DNA from: Collinsella aerofaciens
GTDB taxonomy: Bacteria; Actinomycetota; Coriobacteriia; Coriobacteriales; Coriobacteriaceae
Assembly (NCBI RefSeq): GCF_009876115.1
Contig: NZ_WWSY01000002.1
Coordinates: 115,491 to 179,490 of the forward strand
Direction of reading: 5' to 3'
Length of the DNA stretch: 64,000 bases
The notes beneath the pieces are model-generated. The model did no database searches, was not told where the DNA came from, and saw nothing but the letters and a program-made list of their open reading frames with translations. Shown here in pieces: positions 1 through 9,280 of the stretch; positions within the stretch are counted from its first letter, which is position 1; each line of letters starts with the position of its first letter. Made by a program: the position numbers and the translations under genes.

Positions 1-346
1 TCGCCGACCCCACGTTGACCACGGATTTGATAGCCGGCGTCGGCTTGGCGGCAAGCCCCTCCCCCACAAAGGCGTAGCGTTCGGTCACGTTGATGGTGCC
101 ACACAGGTTGGCGGCAATGTCGTCTGCCGAATCCTGCGCGCCGGCAACATTTACGATTACCTGGGGTTCAAGGTCATCTGGAAACGAGTCCGGTTCGCGG
201 ACATCAACGATCAGATGGCGGTAGCGCTCGTGTTCGACCGCCGCCGGCAGCAGATCAAAGCCCACGACCTCGTGGCCCTCGTCCAAAAAGCGCTGCACGC
301 ACGCGGCTCCGATACCGCCCGAAGCGCCCGTGATCAAAACCCGCAT
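1..346 (-). CDS. Short-chain dehydrogenase/reductase, 5' part only
   Basis: This is the N-terminal ~115 residues of an NAD(P)-dependent oxidoreductase with a Rossmann fold; the rest lies beyond the left edge of the window. A glycine-rich cofactor loop TGASGGIG sits near the N-terminus. A VNVAGAQ segment stands where classical SDRs have NNAG, and the visible part ends near a VVNVGSA strand. The ATG at 346 follows an AAGGAGC ribosome site. The gene starts 9 nt after the stop of the transporter gene on the same strand, so the two are probably co-transcribed. Substrate cannot be told; the pattern recalls the hydroxysteroid dehydrogenase branch, but this is only an impression. Confidence 0.75.
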   Translation of the reverse strand, partial: MRVLITGASGGIGAACVQRFLDEGHEVVGFDLLPAAVEHERYRHLIVDVREPDSFPDDLEPQVIVNVAGAQDSADDIAANLCGTINVTERYAFVGEGLAAKPTPAIKSVVNVGSA

Positions 347-355
347 ACTTGCTCC

Positions 356-1078
356 TTAGGCGGTTGCGTGGCGCTCGAGGTACTCGGCGCCAACATTCTC
401 GCGCTCCCAGCCGCGCACGACCTTGTAGCCCACGGGGCTCAGGAAGACCTCGCACAGCAGCTCGGCGACAGCGCCGGTCAGCGAGCACATAAGGACCTGC
501 ACCCAGGTCCAACCAAAGAACGTGTGGCTCACCACAATGGCAAAGACCAGGTTGTCGATAAACTGGCCAACACCCGTAGACACATAGGAGCGGAAGGCAA
601 AGCTCGCAAAGTTATTCTTTTTGAGCATACGGCCGAGCGACTGGTTGAGCGTGGAGTTAACCACGGCAGAAACGAGCATTGCCAGCGAAGAGCCCAGCAC
701 CACGTACCAGGTGCCGCCGATGGTGGCGTTAAGGGCGGTGTTGACCTCGATCATGCCCGTGTCGTAGTAGGCGCCCCACATACCGGGCGTGAGCGAGCAT
801 GCCCAAAAGCACAGGCTCACGGCCAGGTTGACCAGCAGCGCGAGGATAGAGATTTTGATGGATGCCTTGGCGCCAAAGCGCTTGCAGATCATGTCCTGGC
901 ACAAAAACGAAACCCAGCTCACCACAAAGCCGCAATCGAGTGCCAGATACGGCAGGCTGATGAGCTCTTTGTTGGCCAGCAGGTTCATCATGATGACGCT
1001 CACGAAAAACAGCGAAACCGTTGCCGCGGGAATGCTCCGCAACAGGACCTTGTAGTCCTCCATGACCTTCTTGATCAT
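356..1078 (-). CDS. VUT family (YhhQ-like) queuosine-precursor transporter
   Basis: A 240-residue integral membrane protein with about six hydrophobic segments, including a conserved-looking stretch GTWYVVLGSSLAMLVSAVVN. Length and pattern fit the VUT/YhhQ family, whose members import queuosine precursors such as preQ0 for tRNA modification. The ATG at 1078 is preceded by AAAGGAG at good spacing. It is followed closely by a short-chain dehydrogenase gene on the same strand. I looked for a preQ1 riboswitch in the ~100-nt leader and could not convince myself of one. The family call is fairly firm; the transported molecule is taken from family knowledge. Confidence 0.75.
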   Translation of the reverse strand: MIKKVMEDYKVLLRSIPAATVSLFFVSVIMMNLLANKELISLPYLALDCGFVVSWVSFLCQDMICKRFGAKASIKISILALLVNLAVSLCFWACSLTPGMWGAYYDTGMIEVNTALNATIGGTWYVVLGSSLAMLVSAVVNSTLNQSLGRMLKKNNFASFAFRSYVSTGVGQFIDNLVFAIVVSHTFFGWTWVQVLMCSLTGAVAELLCEVFLSPVGYKVVRGWERENVGAEYLERHATA

Positions 1079-1234
1079 TATGTACTCCTTTGGTTTTAGG
1101 TTTAACGAGCAGGATATCGGACCCGAACTGCTCGGACGCCCCGGTCTTGAGACGACGGTGGGTATGATAGCCGCTCACACGGCATCAAGCAAGCAAGCGG
1201 CGCGGCAGCCCCGCAGGGCCACCGCGCCGATGCG

Positions 1235-2848
<1,614 letters not shown>

Positions 2849-2895
2849 GCGGATCCTTTCTTGCATTGAGTGCATTACGTCGTTGTAACCGCACT

Positions 2896-2901
2896 ATTGT
2901 A
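2896..2901 (-). promoter_or_regulatory. Candidate -10 box of prfC
   Basis: On the minus strand TACAAT lies about 48 nt upstream of the prfC start. No convincing -35 box is visible, so this is a weak assignment. Confidence 0.35.
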
Positions 2902-2993
2902 GCCGCGAAATCCGACCACAGGGCACCTATCAGGACAAATTCATCAGTTGGGGCTCGGACGGTGGAATGTCAGCGGTGTTCCGCGACGGTTTG

Positions 2994-3449
2994 TCTCAAT
3001 CTGTAACACCTAGAAGGGTTTTTGACCTCCAGATGTTACAGATTGAGATGAACGCACAGGGCGGGCAGCCAATATCTTGATCTGTAACAGTTAGCCAGCA
3101 AAAACGGGTCTAGATGTTACAGATCAAGACAAATGAATGGACCTGTCAACAAAATCTCAATCTGTAACAGATAAACGGGTTTTTGACCTCCAGATGTTAC
3201 AGATTGAGGCAAACGGTCGGACGTCTCAGAAAGATCTCAATCTGTAACAGTTAGCTGCCAAAAACAACTCCAGATGTTACAGATTGAGGCAAACGAATGG
3301 ACAGGCAAATAACGTCTCAATCTGTAACAGTTAGTCATCCAAAACGGGTCTTACTGTTACAGATCAAGACAAACGGACAGGCGGGCAAATAACATCTCAA
3401 CCTGTAACAGCAGGCGACCAAAAACGGACCCATGTGTTACAGATTGAGA
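2994..3449. repeat. Array of twelve alternating 15-bp half-sites, 40-bp pitch
   Basis: Non-coding stretch between prfC and the GntR operon. Left arms (TCTCAATCTGTAACA or variants) start at 2994, 3075, 3155, 3235, 3315 and 3395. Right arms (TGTTACAGATTGAGA or variants) start at 3034, 3115, 3195, 3275, 3355 and 3435. Every arm starts 40 nt after the one before, with a single 41. This gives six inverted-repeat units of 55 nt on an 80-bp period, each with a 25-nt loop. Unit 2 has two paired changes (TCTTGATC with GATCAAGA) that keep the stem perfect. The loops are diverged copies that share tracts such as AAAAACGGGTC. No open reading frame is credible here and I know of no named family. Confidence 0.9.
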
Positions 3450-3497
3450 TTGTTTTGGAGCAAGCGCGGCGCCGGCGGGCTATCCCACATTTGCCTC

Positions 3498-3548
3498 TTG
3501 CATAACTGTGTATAGTGTATATATACTGTGCTTACCGGTTATATACAC
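3498..3548 (+). promoter_or_regulatory. Promoter and inverted-repeat operator of the gntR-ABC operon
   Basis: TTGCAT (3498-3503), an 18-nt spacer and TATACT (3522-3527) form a plausible promoter. GTGTATATATA at 3515-3525 and TTATATACAC at 3539-3548 are near-perfect inverted copies that overlap and follow the -10 box, as expected for autoregulation by the GntR protein encoded next. Confidence 0.55.
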
Positions 3549-3575
3549 GTGTAGCCCAACAGCTAAGGAGCCGCT

Positions 3576-3956
3576 GTGGACATCATCCTATCCAATTCGA
3601 GCGACAAGCCCATCTACGAGCAAATAGCCTCGCAAGTCAAAGCTCAGATCCTTTCGGGCACGCTCGCTGCGGGAGCCAAACTCCCCAGCATCCGTGCACT
3701 CGCGAGCGATCTTGGCGTGAGCGTCATCACCACCAAGCGCGCCTACGCCGACCTGGAGCAACTCGGCTTTATCTGCACCGTGCAGGGCAAGGGCTGTTTT
3801 ATCGCCGAGGGCAACCAGGAGCTTTTGCGCGAAAACCAGCTCTGCCATATCGAAGAGCTGCTTGCGAAAGCGGCGAGCCAAGCCGAAGCCCTGGGCGTTA
3901 CGCGCGACAAGCTGCACGAGATGCTCGACCTCGTAGCCCCCGAAACCATGCAGTAG
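3576..3956 (+). CDS. GntR family (YtrA type) transcriptional regulator
   Basis: A 126-residue regulator with an N-terminal winged helix-turn-helix: KPIYEQIASQVKAQILSG, then KLPSIRALASDLGVS and the recognition region TTKRAYADLEQLG. Only a short C-terminal tail follows, which is the mark of the YtrA subfamily, whose members usually control an adjacent ABC transporter operon. The start is GTG at 3576 after TAAGGAG. The stop lies 23 nt before the ABC ATPase gene. A palindromic AT-rich operator lies over its promoter, which suggests autorepression. The effector is unknown; YtrA relatives often respond to cell-envelope antibiotics. Confidence 0.88.
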   Translation: MDIILSNSSDKPIYEQIASQVKAQILSGTLAAGAKLPSIRALASDLGVSVITTKRAYADLEQLGFICTVQGKGCFIAEGNQELLRENQLCHIEELLAKAASQAEALGVTRDKLHEMLDLVAPETMQ

Positions 3957-3979
3957 CCATCTGCAAGAAAGGCTATACC

Positions 3980-4861
3980 ATGCAAAACCTTTTAGAACTC
4001 AAAGGCATCTCACGCCGTGTGAGCGACCGTTTTTCGCTGCGTGATGTCACGCTTGCCGTAGAGCCTGGCCAGATTGTTGGCTTTGTGGGTGCCAACGGCG
4101 CCGGCAAGACGACGACCATTCGCGCCGCGCTTGGGCTTATCAAACTCGATGCCGGCGAGGTGCATCTGCTTGGACAGCGCTGCGACGACAACGCGCCCGA
4201 CGAGACGCAGCGCCACCTGCGCTCCCGCATCGGGCTTGTCCTGGACACGTGTCCCTTCCCCTCCACGCTCAAGGTGGGCCAGGTCGAGAGGCTCGTAGGC
4301 CCGGCATATCCCACGTGGAGCTGCGAAACGTTCGCTGGATTCATCGACCGATTTGGCCTCGATCCCAAGACAAAGGTCAAGGACCTCTCCCGCGGCATGG
4401 GCATGAAGTTGCAGCTTGCTTGTGCGCTCAGCCACAATGCCAAGCTGCTCGTTTTGGACGAAGCCACCGCGGGCCTTGATCCCATGGCGCGCGAGGAACT
4501 GCTCGATGAGCTGCTTGCCTTTGTCGCCGACGGCCAGCGCAGCGTGCTGCTCTCGAGCCACATTACCTCCGACCTCGATCGCGCCGCCGACCGCGTCATC
4601 TGCATCGATAACGGTTCGATTGTGTTTGACCTGCCGCGCGAGGATATTACCGACCGCGCCGGCATCGCCCACTGCACCCAAGCGCAGGCCGCCGAGCTTA
4701 TGGCTTGCGTCGAAGGCGCCCGTGCCGCCCACCACGCCTATAGCGTGGACGTGCTCGTGCCCAACCGTCGCGAAACGCTCGAGGCCTTCCCCGAGATTCC
4801 CTGCGACCGGGCAACCATTGACGACTATCTTCGTCTCATGCTGAAAGGGGCTTCGAAATGA
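3980..4861 (+). CDS. ABC transporter ATP-binding protein
   Basis: A 293-residue ATPase of an ABC-2 type exporter. Walker A is GANGAGKTT, the signature is LSRGMGMKLQLA (a variant of LSGGQ) and Walker B is LLVLDEATAGLDP, followed by an H-loop in SSHITSD. The ATG at 3980 follows GAAAGG; in-frame codons further upstream overlap the regulator gene and are not used. Its stop overlaps the permease start (ATGA), so the two are translationally coupled. With the YtrA-type regulator this forms a three-gene operon, probably for export or self-protection; the substrate cannot be inferred. Confidence 0.9.
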   Translation: MQNLLELKGISRRVSDRFSLRDVTLAVEPGQIVGFVGANGAGKTTTIRAALGLIKLDAGEVHLLGQRCDDNAPDETQRHLRSRIGLVLDTCPFPSTLKVGQVERLVGPAYPTWSCETFAGFIDRFGLDPKTKVKDLSRGMGMKLQLACALSHNAKLLVLDEATAGLDPMAREELLDELLAFVADGQRSVLLSSHITSDLDRAADRVICIDNGSIVFDLPREDITDRAGIAHCTQAQAAELMACVEGARAAHHAYSVDVLVPNRRETLEAFPEIPCDRATIDDYLRLMLKGASK

Positions 4862-5556
4862 AACGCGCCTTTATGTCCGATCTCGCTATCGTTCGCACGC
4901 TCATCCCGAGCATCGCGGGCGTCGGCTTGTTCATCTTCGTCGTGCTGACGCTCGCCAACGCGTCGGATGGCGATTCCGGTATGAGTGCCGGCGCCTGCGC
5001 GGTCAGTGCCATGTCGCCCATCATGGTCATGAGTTCGCTGGCCGGCTTCGATAATCAAAACGGATGGGAGCGCTATCGGGCAACGCTGCCCATCTCGCGC
5101 AAAGACATCATCTGCGCACGCTACCTGTGCATCGTTGTCTTCTCGGCCATCATGGCCTGCGCCGCCGTGCTTTTGAACATCATCGCCCTTCCGTTCTTCG
5201 ATCACACGGGCATACCCCCGACGGGACAGACCGTCTTTGAGATCACAATCGCTTCGACCGCGTCCATGCTCATCTCCCTCATGATGGTGTTTTTGGCACA
5301 GCCGCTGTTCTTTCGATTTGGACATATGGAGGCGCTGCGCCTTTCCGTCGGCCTGTTTGCCCTGCTCGGGTGCCTTGCCATGGCAGCGCTGAGCTCCTCC
5401 AACCCCATCAGCAACTGGCTTATGTCGATTGCCGGGGCGAATCCCGATCCCGCCGTCCTCGGCTGCCTGTGTACAGGAATCGCGGTATTGGCCCTCGTGC
5501 TATGTGCACTTAGCTGCATCGTCAGCACCAAGGTCTACCGGGCACGCGACCTGTAG
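4858..5556 (+). CDS. ABC-2 family transporter permease
   Basis: A 232-residue membrane protein with about six hydrophobic segments, with a short loop GWERYRATLPISRKDIICAR after the second that is typical of ABC-2 permeases partnered with YtrA-controlled ATPases. It starts within the stop codon of the ATPase gene (ATGA overlap), so a matched stoichiometry is likely. No ATPase or periplasmic domain is fused. The final residues KVYRARDL are charged and presumably cytoplasmic. Substrate unknown. Confidence 0.82.
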   Translation: MKRAFMSDLAIVRTLIPSIAGVGLFIFVVLTLANASDGDSGMSAGACAVSAMSPIMVMSSLAGFDNQNGWERYRATLPISRKDIICARYLCIVVFSAIMACAAVLLNIIALPFFDHTGIPPTGQTVFEITIASTASMLISLMMVFLAQPLFFRFGHMEALRLSVGLFALLGCLAMAALSSSNPISNWLMSIAGANPDPAVLGCLCTGIAVLALVLCALSCIVSTKVYRARDL

Positions 5557-5653
5557 GCAAGCGGATCTCAGCCCACGCAGGCCACAATCGGTCGCAATCG
5601 CCCATCCGTAAATCCGTGACAAATGGCATGTCCCCGGCCCGTGCGCAACGTTC

Positions 5654-5659
5654 TATAAT
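5654..5659 (+). promoter_or_regulatory. Candidate -10 box for the methyltransferase gene
   Basis: A perfect TATAAT lies about 180 nt upstream of the methyltransferase start, implying a long 5' leader. No good -35 hexamer stands 17 nt upstream. Confidence 0.4.
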
Positions 5660-5728
5660 CAAAGCGTCACGGGCCTCGGCCCAATTTCGATCATCCAAGG
5701 GAATGTCTTTTTGGTCATTGTTCTTTAG

Positions 5729-5795
5729 GGAACGGTCAATCGCATAGAACCACGAAAAACGGCCGTCTTGCGGCCGTGGTTTGTTGCGCCGTTCC
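5729..5795 (+). ncRNA. Structured 5' leader, possible cis-regulatory RNA
   Basis: Three nested perfect stems can form in the leader of the methyltransferase mRNA: an outer GGAACGG (5729-5735) with CCGTTCC (5789-5795), a middle AACCACG (5748-5754) with CGTGGTT (5775-5781), and an inner GCCG/CGGC with a TCTTG loop (5762-5774). The start codon is 43 nt further on. It does not match any riboswitch consensus that I can recall. A simple terminator is unlikely, since no T-run follows. Confidence 0.45.
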
Positions 5796-5837
5796 GTCTC
5801 CATCATCTGCCACATATGCACCTGATAGGAAAGAACA

Positions 5838-6575
5838 ATGAACTCTGCGAAATCTCAATCCTTCCCAAAAGCCACCAGCTTCGACACGGCACTCGTACGC
5901 TCTAAGATTATGGGGCGGAACCCCCTCAAACTCTGCGAAGAGCTCCTTTGCGATGCGAGCATTCCCCGCGGCGCCCGTGTCTGCGACCTTGGGTCGGGCA
6001 CCGGCATTACCAGCGCCCTGCTCGCCCGCGAATACGGGTTTGACACCTGCGCCGTCGATCTGTGGAGCGACCCCGTCGAGAACCGCGCGTTCTTCGATTC
6101 GCTCGGCATTCCCCGCAACACTATTCACCCTGTTAAGGCGGACGCCTCACAGGGTCTACCGTTTGAGCACGGCTATTTTGATGCGGTCGTGAGCATCGAC
6201 TCGTACAACTACTACGGTCGCGACCCGCACTATCTGGGCGAGCGCCTACTCCCCTACGTAAAGCAAGGCGGGATGCTCTACGTAAGCATCCCCGGCATGG
6301 TTCGCGACTGCCACGACAACCTGCCCGCCTGCCTGCTCAAATCCTGGACATCCGAGCAGCTCGACTATATGCACGACATAGCCTGGTGGCGCGCCATGAT
6401 CGAGCCGACCCCCGGCGTCGAGATTGTCTCGATGCACCCTATGCTCTGCACGGACGAAGCGTGGAAAGACTGGCTCGCCTGCGACAACGAGTACGCAGCA
6501 GGCGACCGCGCTGCCGTTGAAGCCGGCGCGCTCGAATACCTCAACACCATCGCCATTGTGCTGAGGAAGCTCTAA
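5838..6575 (+). CDS. Class I SAM-dependent methyltransferase
   Basis: A 245-residue protein with a Rossmann-type methyltransferase core. Motif I is VCDLGSGTGITSALLAREYG, the acidic end of strand 2 is CAVDLW, and motif IV is FDAVVSIDSYNYYG. The post-core region is rich in aromatic residues, as in small-molecule or lipid methyltransferases of the cyclopropane-fatty-acid-synthase-like group. Start ATG at 5838 after AGGAAAGAAC. It has a long, structured leader and its own terminator, so it is monocistronic. The acceptor substrate cannot be inferred. Confidence 0.8.
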   Translation: MNSAKSQSFPKATSFDTALVRSKIMGRNPLKLCEELLCDASIPRGARVCDLGSGTGITSALLAREYGFDTCAVDLWSDPVENRAFFDSLGIPRNTIHPVKADASQGLPFEHGYFDAVVSIDSYNYYGRDPHYLGERLLPYVKQGGMLYVSIPGMVRDCHDNLPACLLKSWTSEQLDYMHDIAWWRAMIEPTPGVEIVSMHPMLCTDEAWKDWLACDNEYAAGDRAAVEAGALEYLNTIAIVLRKL

Positions 6576-6580
6576 ACAAT

Positions 6581-6623
6581 AGCCGCGCGAGCCGTAAACA
6601 AACGGCCTCGCGCGGCTTCTTTA
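6581..6623. terminator. Intrinsic terminator after the methyltransferase
   Basis: AGCCGCGCGAG (6581-6591) pairs with CTCGCGCGGCT (6607-6617), with extra GCC/GGC pairing inside, followed by TCTTTAAAA. It sits between convergent genes and may serve both. Confidence 0.75.
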
Positions 6624-6657
6624 AAACGAGTTCTGAACAAACACAAAGCGCAATACG

Positions 6658-7947
6658 CTACTTGCGCAGCGGCTTGGGCAGCGGAATGCCGGCGGCGATA
6701 ACGGCGGCGATGATCATGCAGACGATACCCTTGAGCGGGAAGCACATGAGCAGCAGGCCCACGACCATGACGGGCTGACGCATGACCGCGCCCATCGTCG
6801 ATGCCGTGCAGACGGCGACGCAAAAGACCGGATCGGCACCGGTGAGGATGGCAAGGCCGTAGCCCAGGCTTACGCCCGAGAAGATAACCGGGAAGAAGTG
6901 GCCGCCGCGCCAACCAAGGTTGATGAGGGCGGGTGTCAGCATGGCCTTAACAAGACCGGTCGCGATAAGCACGCCGGCGGGGATGGTCAGATAGGTCTCC
7001 ATAAGCACGTCGGCTTGGGTCTCGCCGGCAAACATGGTGTAGGGCAAAACCGTGCCGCAGATAGCGAGGGTCAGACCAGCCAGCATTGCCTTGACGACAG
7101 GGCGCTCCCCTATGGCATGGGACAGTGCCTCGCTTGCATGCTCAGAGACAAAGTATAGCCAGCCGCAGATTGTTCCGATCAGCGACAGAGGAATGAGCCA
7201 GACAAGTTCCAGGTTGCCCACCTCGGCGGACTCGAACCTGGGCATGCCCATGCCGCCGCCCACAAGCTGGCCAAGCAGCAGGTAGGTGCCCAGACCGCCG
7301 GCAATCGCAATGCCGTAGACCACAGTCTTTTGCGCCTTAGGGAGCTTGATGGTGATCTCATCGGATGCGGGGTCCTCGTCGCCGTCGGCGCTACCGGCAA
7401 GCGGTGCCACAAAGCCAAAGACGGGCGCGGTAAAGAGCGCCGTCAGGGCAGCCTGGGTGCCCAGCAGCGTGAGCTCCCTAAACTCGGCGCCAAAGCGACG
7501 CATGCGGTCGCCGACCCAGCTGCACAGACCCGCGATAACGCCGGTCAGGCCGGCCTCCGGTCCAATACTTCCGCCAAACAGCAGCGGCAGCAATGCCGCG
7601 AGCGAAAGCTTGCCCAGATTGTCATACGGGTAGCGTCCGTCTTGTTTGACCTTGGCCATCACCTGGTTAAGGTCGTCGGTCTTGGTGCCCGTAATCTTTT
7701 CGTACAGACCGATCAGCAGGCCGCCCAGTAAGCAGACGAAAAACGGGTACGGCAGAAAGCCAAACGGGCCGCTGGCAAGCTCGGGCGAAGCGACGCCCAG
7801 CGCGTGCGGAATCTCGGTCCATAGATAGTCGATACCGTGCTCCATCGCAAAAAAGAACAGCCAGACCGCGGCGCCTGCGAACGCACCGGTCACGGCAACG
7901 CTAACTAAAAACAGCGCACGGTTTTTGGGTTTTGCAAGGCTATCCAT
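6658..7947 (-). CDS. ClC-family chloride channel or H+/Cl- antiporter
   Basis: A 429-residue polytopic membrane protein. GGSIGPEAGL matches the second conserved ClC ion-pathway motif (usually GxEGP), and GGHFFPVIFSG matches the GxFxP motif of helix N. About ten hydrophobic segments are visible. There is no C-terminal CBS pair. The N-terminal MDSLAKPKNRALFL is short and basic. The first motif (GSGIP) is not obvious, so this is a divergent member of the type common in Gram-positive gut bacteria. Whether it is a channel or an exchanger, and for which halide, cannot be decided from sequence reading. Confidence 0.85.
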   Translation of the reverse strand: MDSLAKPKNRALFLVSVAVTGAFAGAAVWLFFFAMEHGIDYLWTEIPHALGVASPELASGPFGFLPYPFFVCLLGGLLIGLYEKITGTKTDDLNQVMAKVKQDGRYPYDNLGKLSLAALLPLLFGGSIGPEAGLTGVIAGLCSWVGDRMRRFGAEFRELTLLGTQAALTALFTAPVFGFVAPLAGSADGDEDPASDEITIKLPKAQKTVVYGIAIAGGLGTYLLLGQLVGGGMGMPRFESAEVGNLELVWLIPLSLIGTICGWLYFVSEHASEALSHAIGERPVVKAMLAGLTLAICGTVLPYTMFAGETQADVLMETYLTIPAGVLIATGLVKAMLTPALINLGWRGGHFFPVIFSGVSLGYGLAILTGADPVFCVAVCTASTMGAVMRQPVMVVGLLLMCFPLKGIVCMIIAAVIAAGIPLPKPLRK

Positions 7948-8070
7948 CGGGGCCTCCCGTGGTCAAAGTCGACAAGGATACGTTTTATTGTAAGACGGGC
8001 ATAGCGAGGGCGGGCCAACCATCCACGCCGCGAACGGCGCCATTGGGCGCCGCACGTGTAAGTCCAAGGC

Positions 8071-8610
8071 TTAGCTGCCGATAATCGATGCGATCTGGTG
8101 CAGGTTATCGGCAAAGTAAATCCCCTGCTGGCGCTGCGGGCTCGAAAGTCCTTTATCAATCATGTGCTCGAGCAGCGCCTTAAGATCGTTGTAGTAGCCC
8201 CCGAGGTTGTACAGGATGCACGGCGCACTCAAGTGCCCCAACGACACGGCGGACATGACCTCGGCAATCTCCTCGAGCGTGCCCGTACCGCCCGGGAAGG
8301 CGATGAACGCGTCGCCGAGCTCGATCATCTTGGCCTTACGCTCGGCCATGTCGCTTGTCACGATGAGGTCGTCAATACCGTCGTGTTGAAACTCTGCCTC
8401 AATAAAAAAGCTCGGCTCAACACCCGTCACGTGTCCACCCGCCTCGAGCACGCTATCGGCAAGCGTGCCCATCAGGCCCGACTTGGAGCCGCCGTATACC
8501 AGCGCGTGGCCGTTGGAGCCAATCCACGTGCCGAGCTCTCGCACTGCAGGCAGAAACGCCGGGTCGTTGCCGACGCTCGCGCCCAGGTACACCGTGATGT
8601 TCATATGCAA
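8071..8610 (-). CDS. LOG family (TIGR00730) Rossmann-fold protein
   Basis: A 179-residue protein with the two LOG-family marks: LVYGGSKSGLMG near residue 40 and the nucleotide-binding and catalytic PGGTGTLEE near residue 107. Family members hydrolyse nucleoside 5'-monophosphates (cytokinin riboside monophosphate phosphoribohydrolase activity); in bacteria the true substrate is often AMP-like. Two ATG codons lie 6 nt apart (8610 and 8604); GAGGGGG is just upstream and either could be used. It shares its strand with the potassium-channel gene upstream, with a 30-nt gap. Confidence 0.88.
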   Translation of the reverse strand: MHMNITVYLGASVGNDPAFLPAVRELGTWIGSNGHALVYGGSKSGLMGTLADSVLEAGGHVTGVEPSFFIEAEFQHDGIDDLIVTSDMAERKAKMIELGDAFIAFPGGTGTLEEIAEVMSAVSLGHLSAPCILYNLGGYYNDLKALLEHMIDKGLSSPQRQQGIYFADNLHQIASIIGS

Positions 8611-8640
8611 TCCCCCTCGTCGTGACGCGCGGCACCCGTT

Positions 8641-9066
8641 CTATCGTTGCCGGCGACGATACTCGCGCACGCGGCGCGACAGGTCAGCGAGCTCGTCACG
8701 ATCGAGCTCTTCCAAATGCTCAAGATCGTCCATAAAGCGCGCCATGGTGTCCTTTTGGCGCAGTTTAATGAGCGTATTGCAGTAGTTCACCGCCACGCCC
8801 GTGAGCATGGCAATGTAGAAGATGCTAATAACGCTCAGGACGACGGTAATAGCGCGGGCGACCGGCGTTTCGGCCGGGATATCGCCAAAGCCGATGGTCG
8901 AGACCGTCTCAAAGCTAAACCAGAGACCATCGCCAAACGTAAGGGTCGTGGGCTCGGACAGCCAGACAGCCGTCGAGCACAGCAGATAGAAGATAAGGAA
9001 CAGGCCCGTGATGCGCGCAAAGCCAGCCTGGCGCAAAACATCGGCAAGCGTCCTCAACTTGTTCAT
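8641..9066 (-). CDS. Two-TM potassium channel
   Basis: A 141-residue protein with the architecture TM1 (GLFLIFYLLCSTAVWL), pore loop, selectivity filter TIGFGD, TM2, then a charged C-terminal tail that may form a coiled coil. TIGFGD is a variant of the TVGYGD potassium filter seen in many bacterial channels. Start ATG at 9066 follows AAAAGGGG; the open frame runs further upstream but without a ribosome site. No RCK/TrkA-N domain is fused. It probably forms tetramers and precedes the LOG-family gene in one short operon. Confidence 0.85.
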   Translation of the reverse strand: MNKLRTLADVLRQAGFARITGLFLIFYLLCSTAVWLSEPTTLTFGDGLWFSFETVSTIGFGDIPAETPVARAITVVLSVISIFYIAMLTGVAVNYCNTLIKLRQKDTMARFMDDLEHLEELDRDELADLSRRVREYRRRQR

Positions 9067-9280
9067 CGCGACCCCTTTTCCCAGACGCCCCATCACATTC
9101 GCTCGGTATTGTCCCACAACCGGCACTTGGGCAACCGACAGCTAGGGACGTTCCTTTTGTGCCGGCAGAAAGGGACTGTTCCCCAACTGCCGGGCGGAAC
9201 CGTTTAGCGGCTCAGCTGCCGACTAAGCATGCTGAGCTGGTATCCTTATGCGAAACTATCTCAACTCGATAGGATTTCAT

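Noticed and set aside
1079..1180. preQ1 riboswitch before the VUT transporter
   Set aside because: The leader has no convincing preQ1-I, -II or -III pattern; only a normal ribosome site is clear.
2994..3449. CRISPR array
   Set aside because: Spacing is regular, but the repeats alternate in orientation, the spacers are diverged copies of each other, and no cas gene is in the window.
9140..9247. Short imperfect repeats GGGACGTTCC and GGGACTGTTCCCC
   Set aside because: They resemble the 33-bp palindrome family at 19361 but are too degenerate to call.
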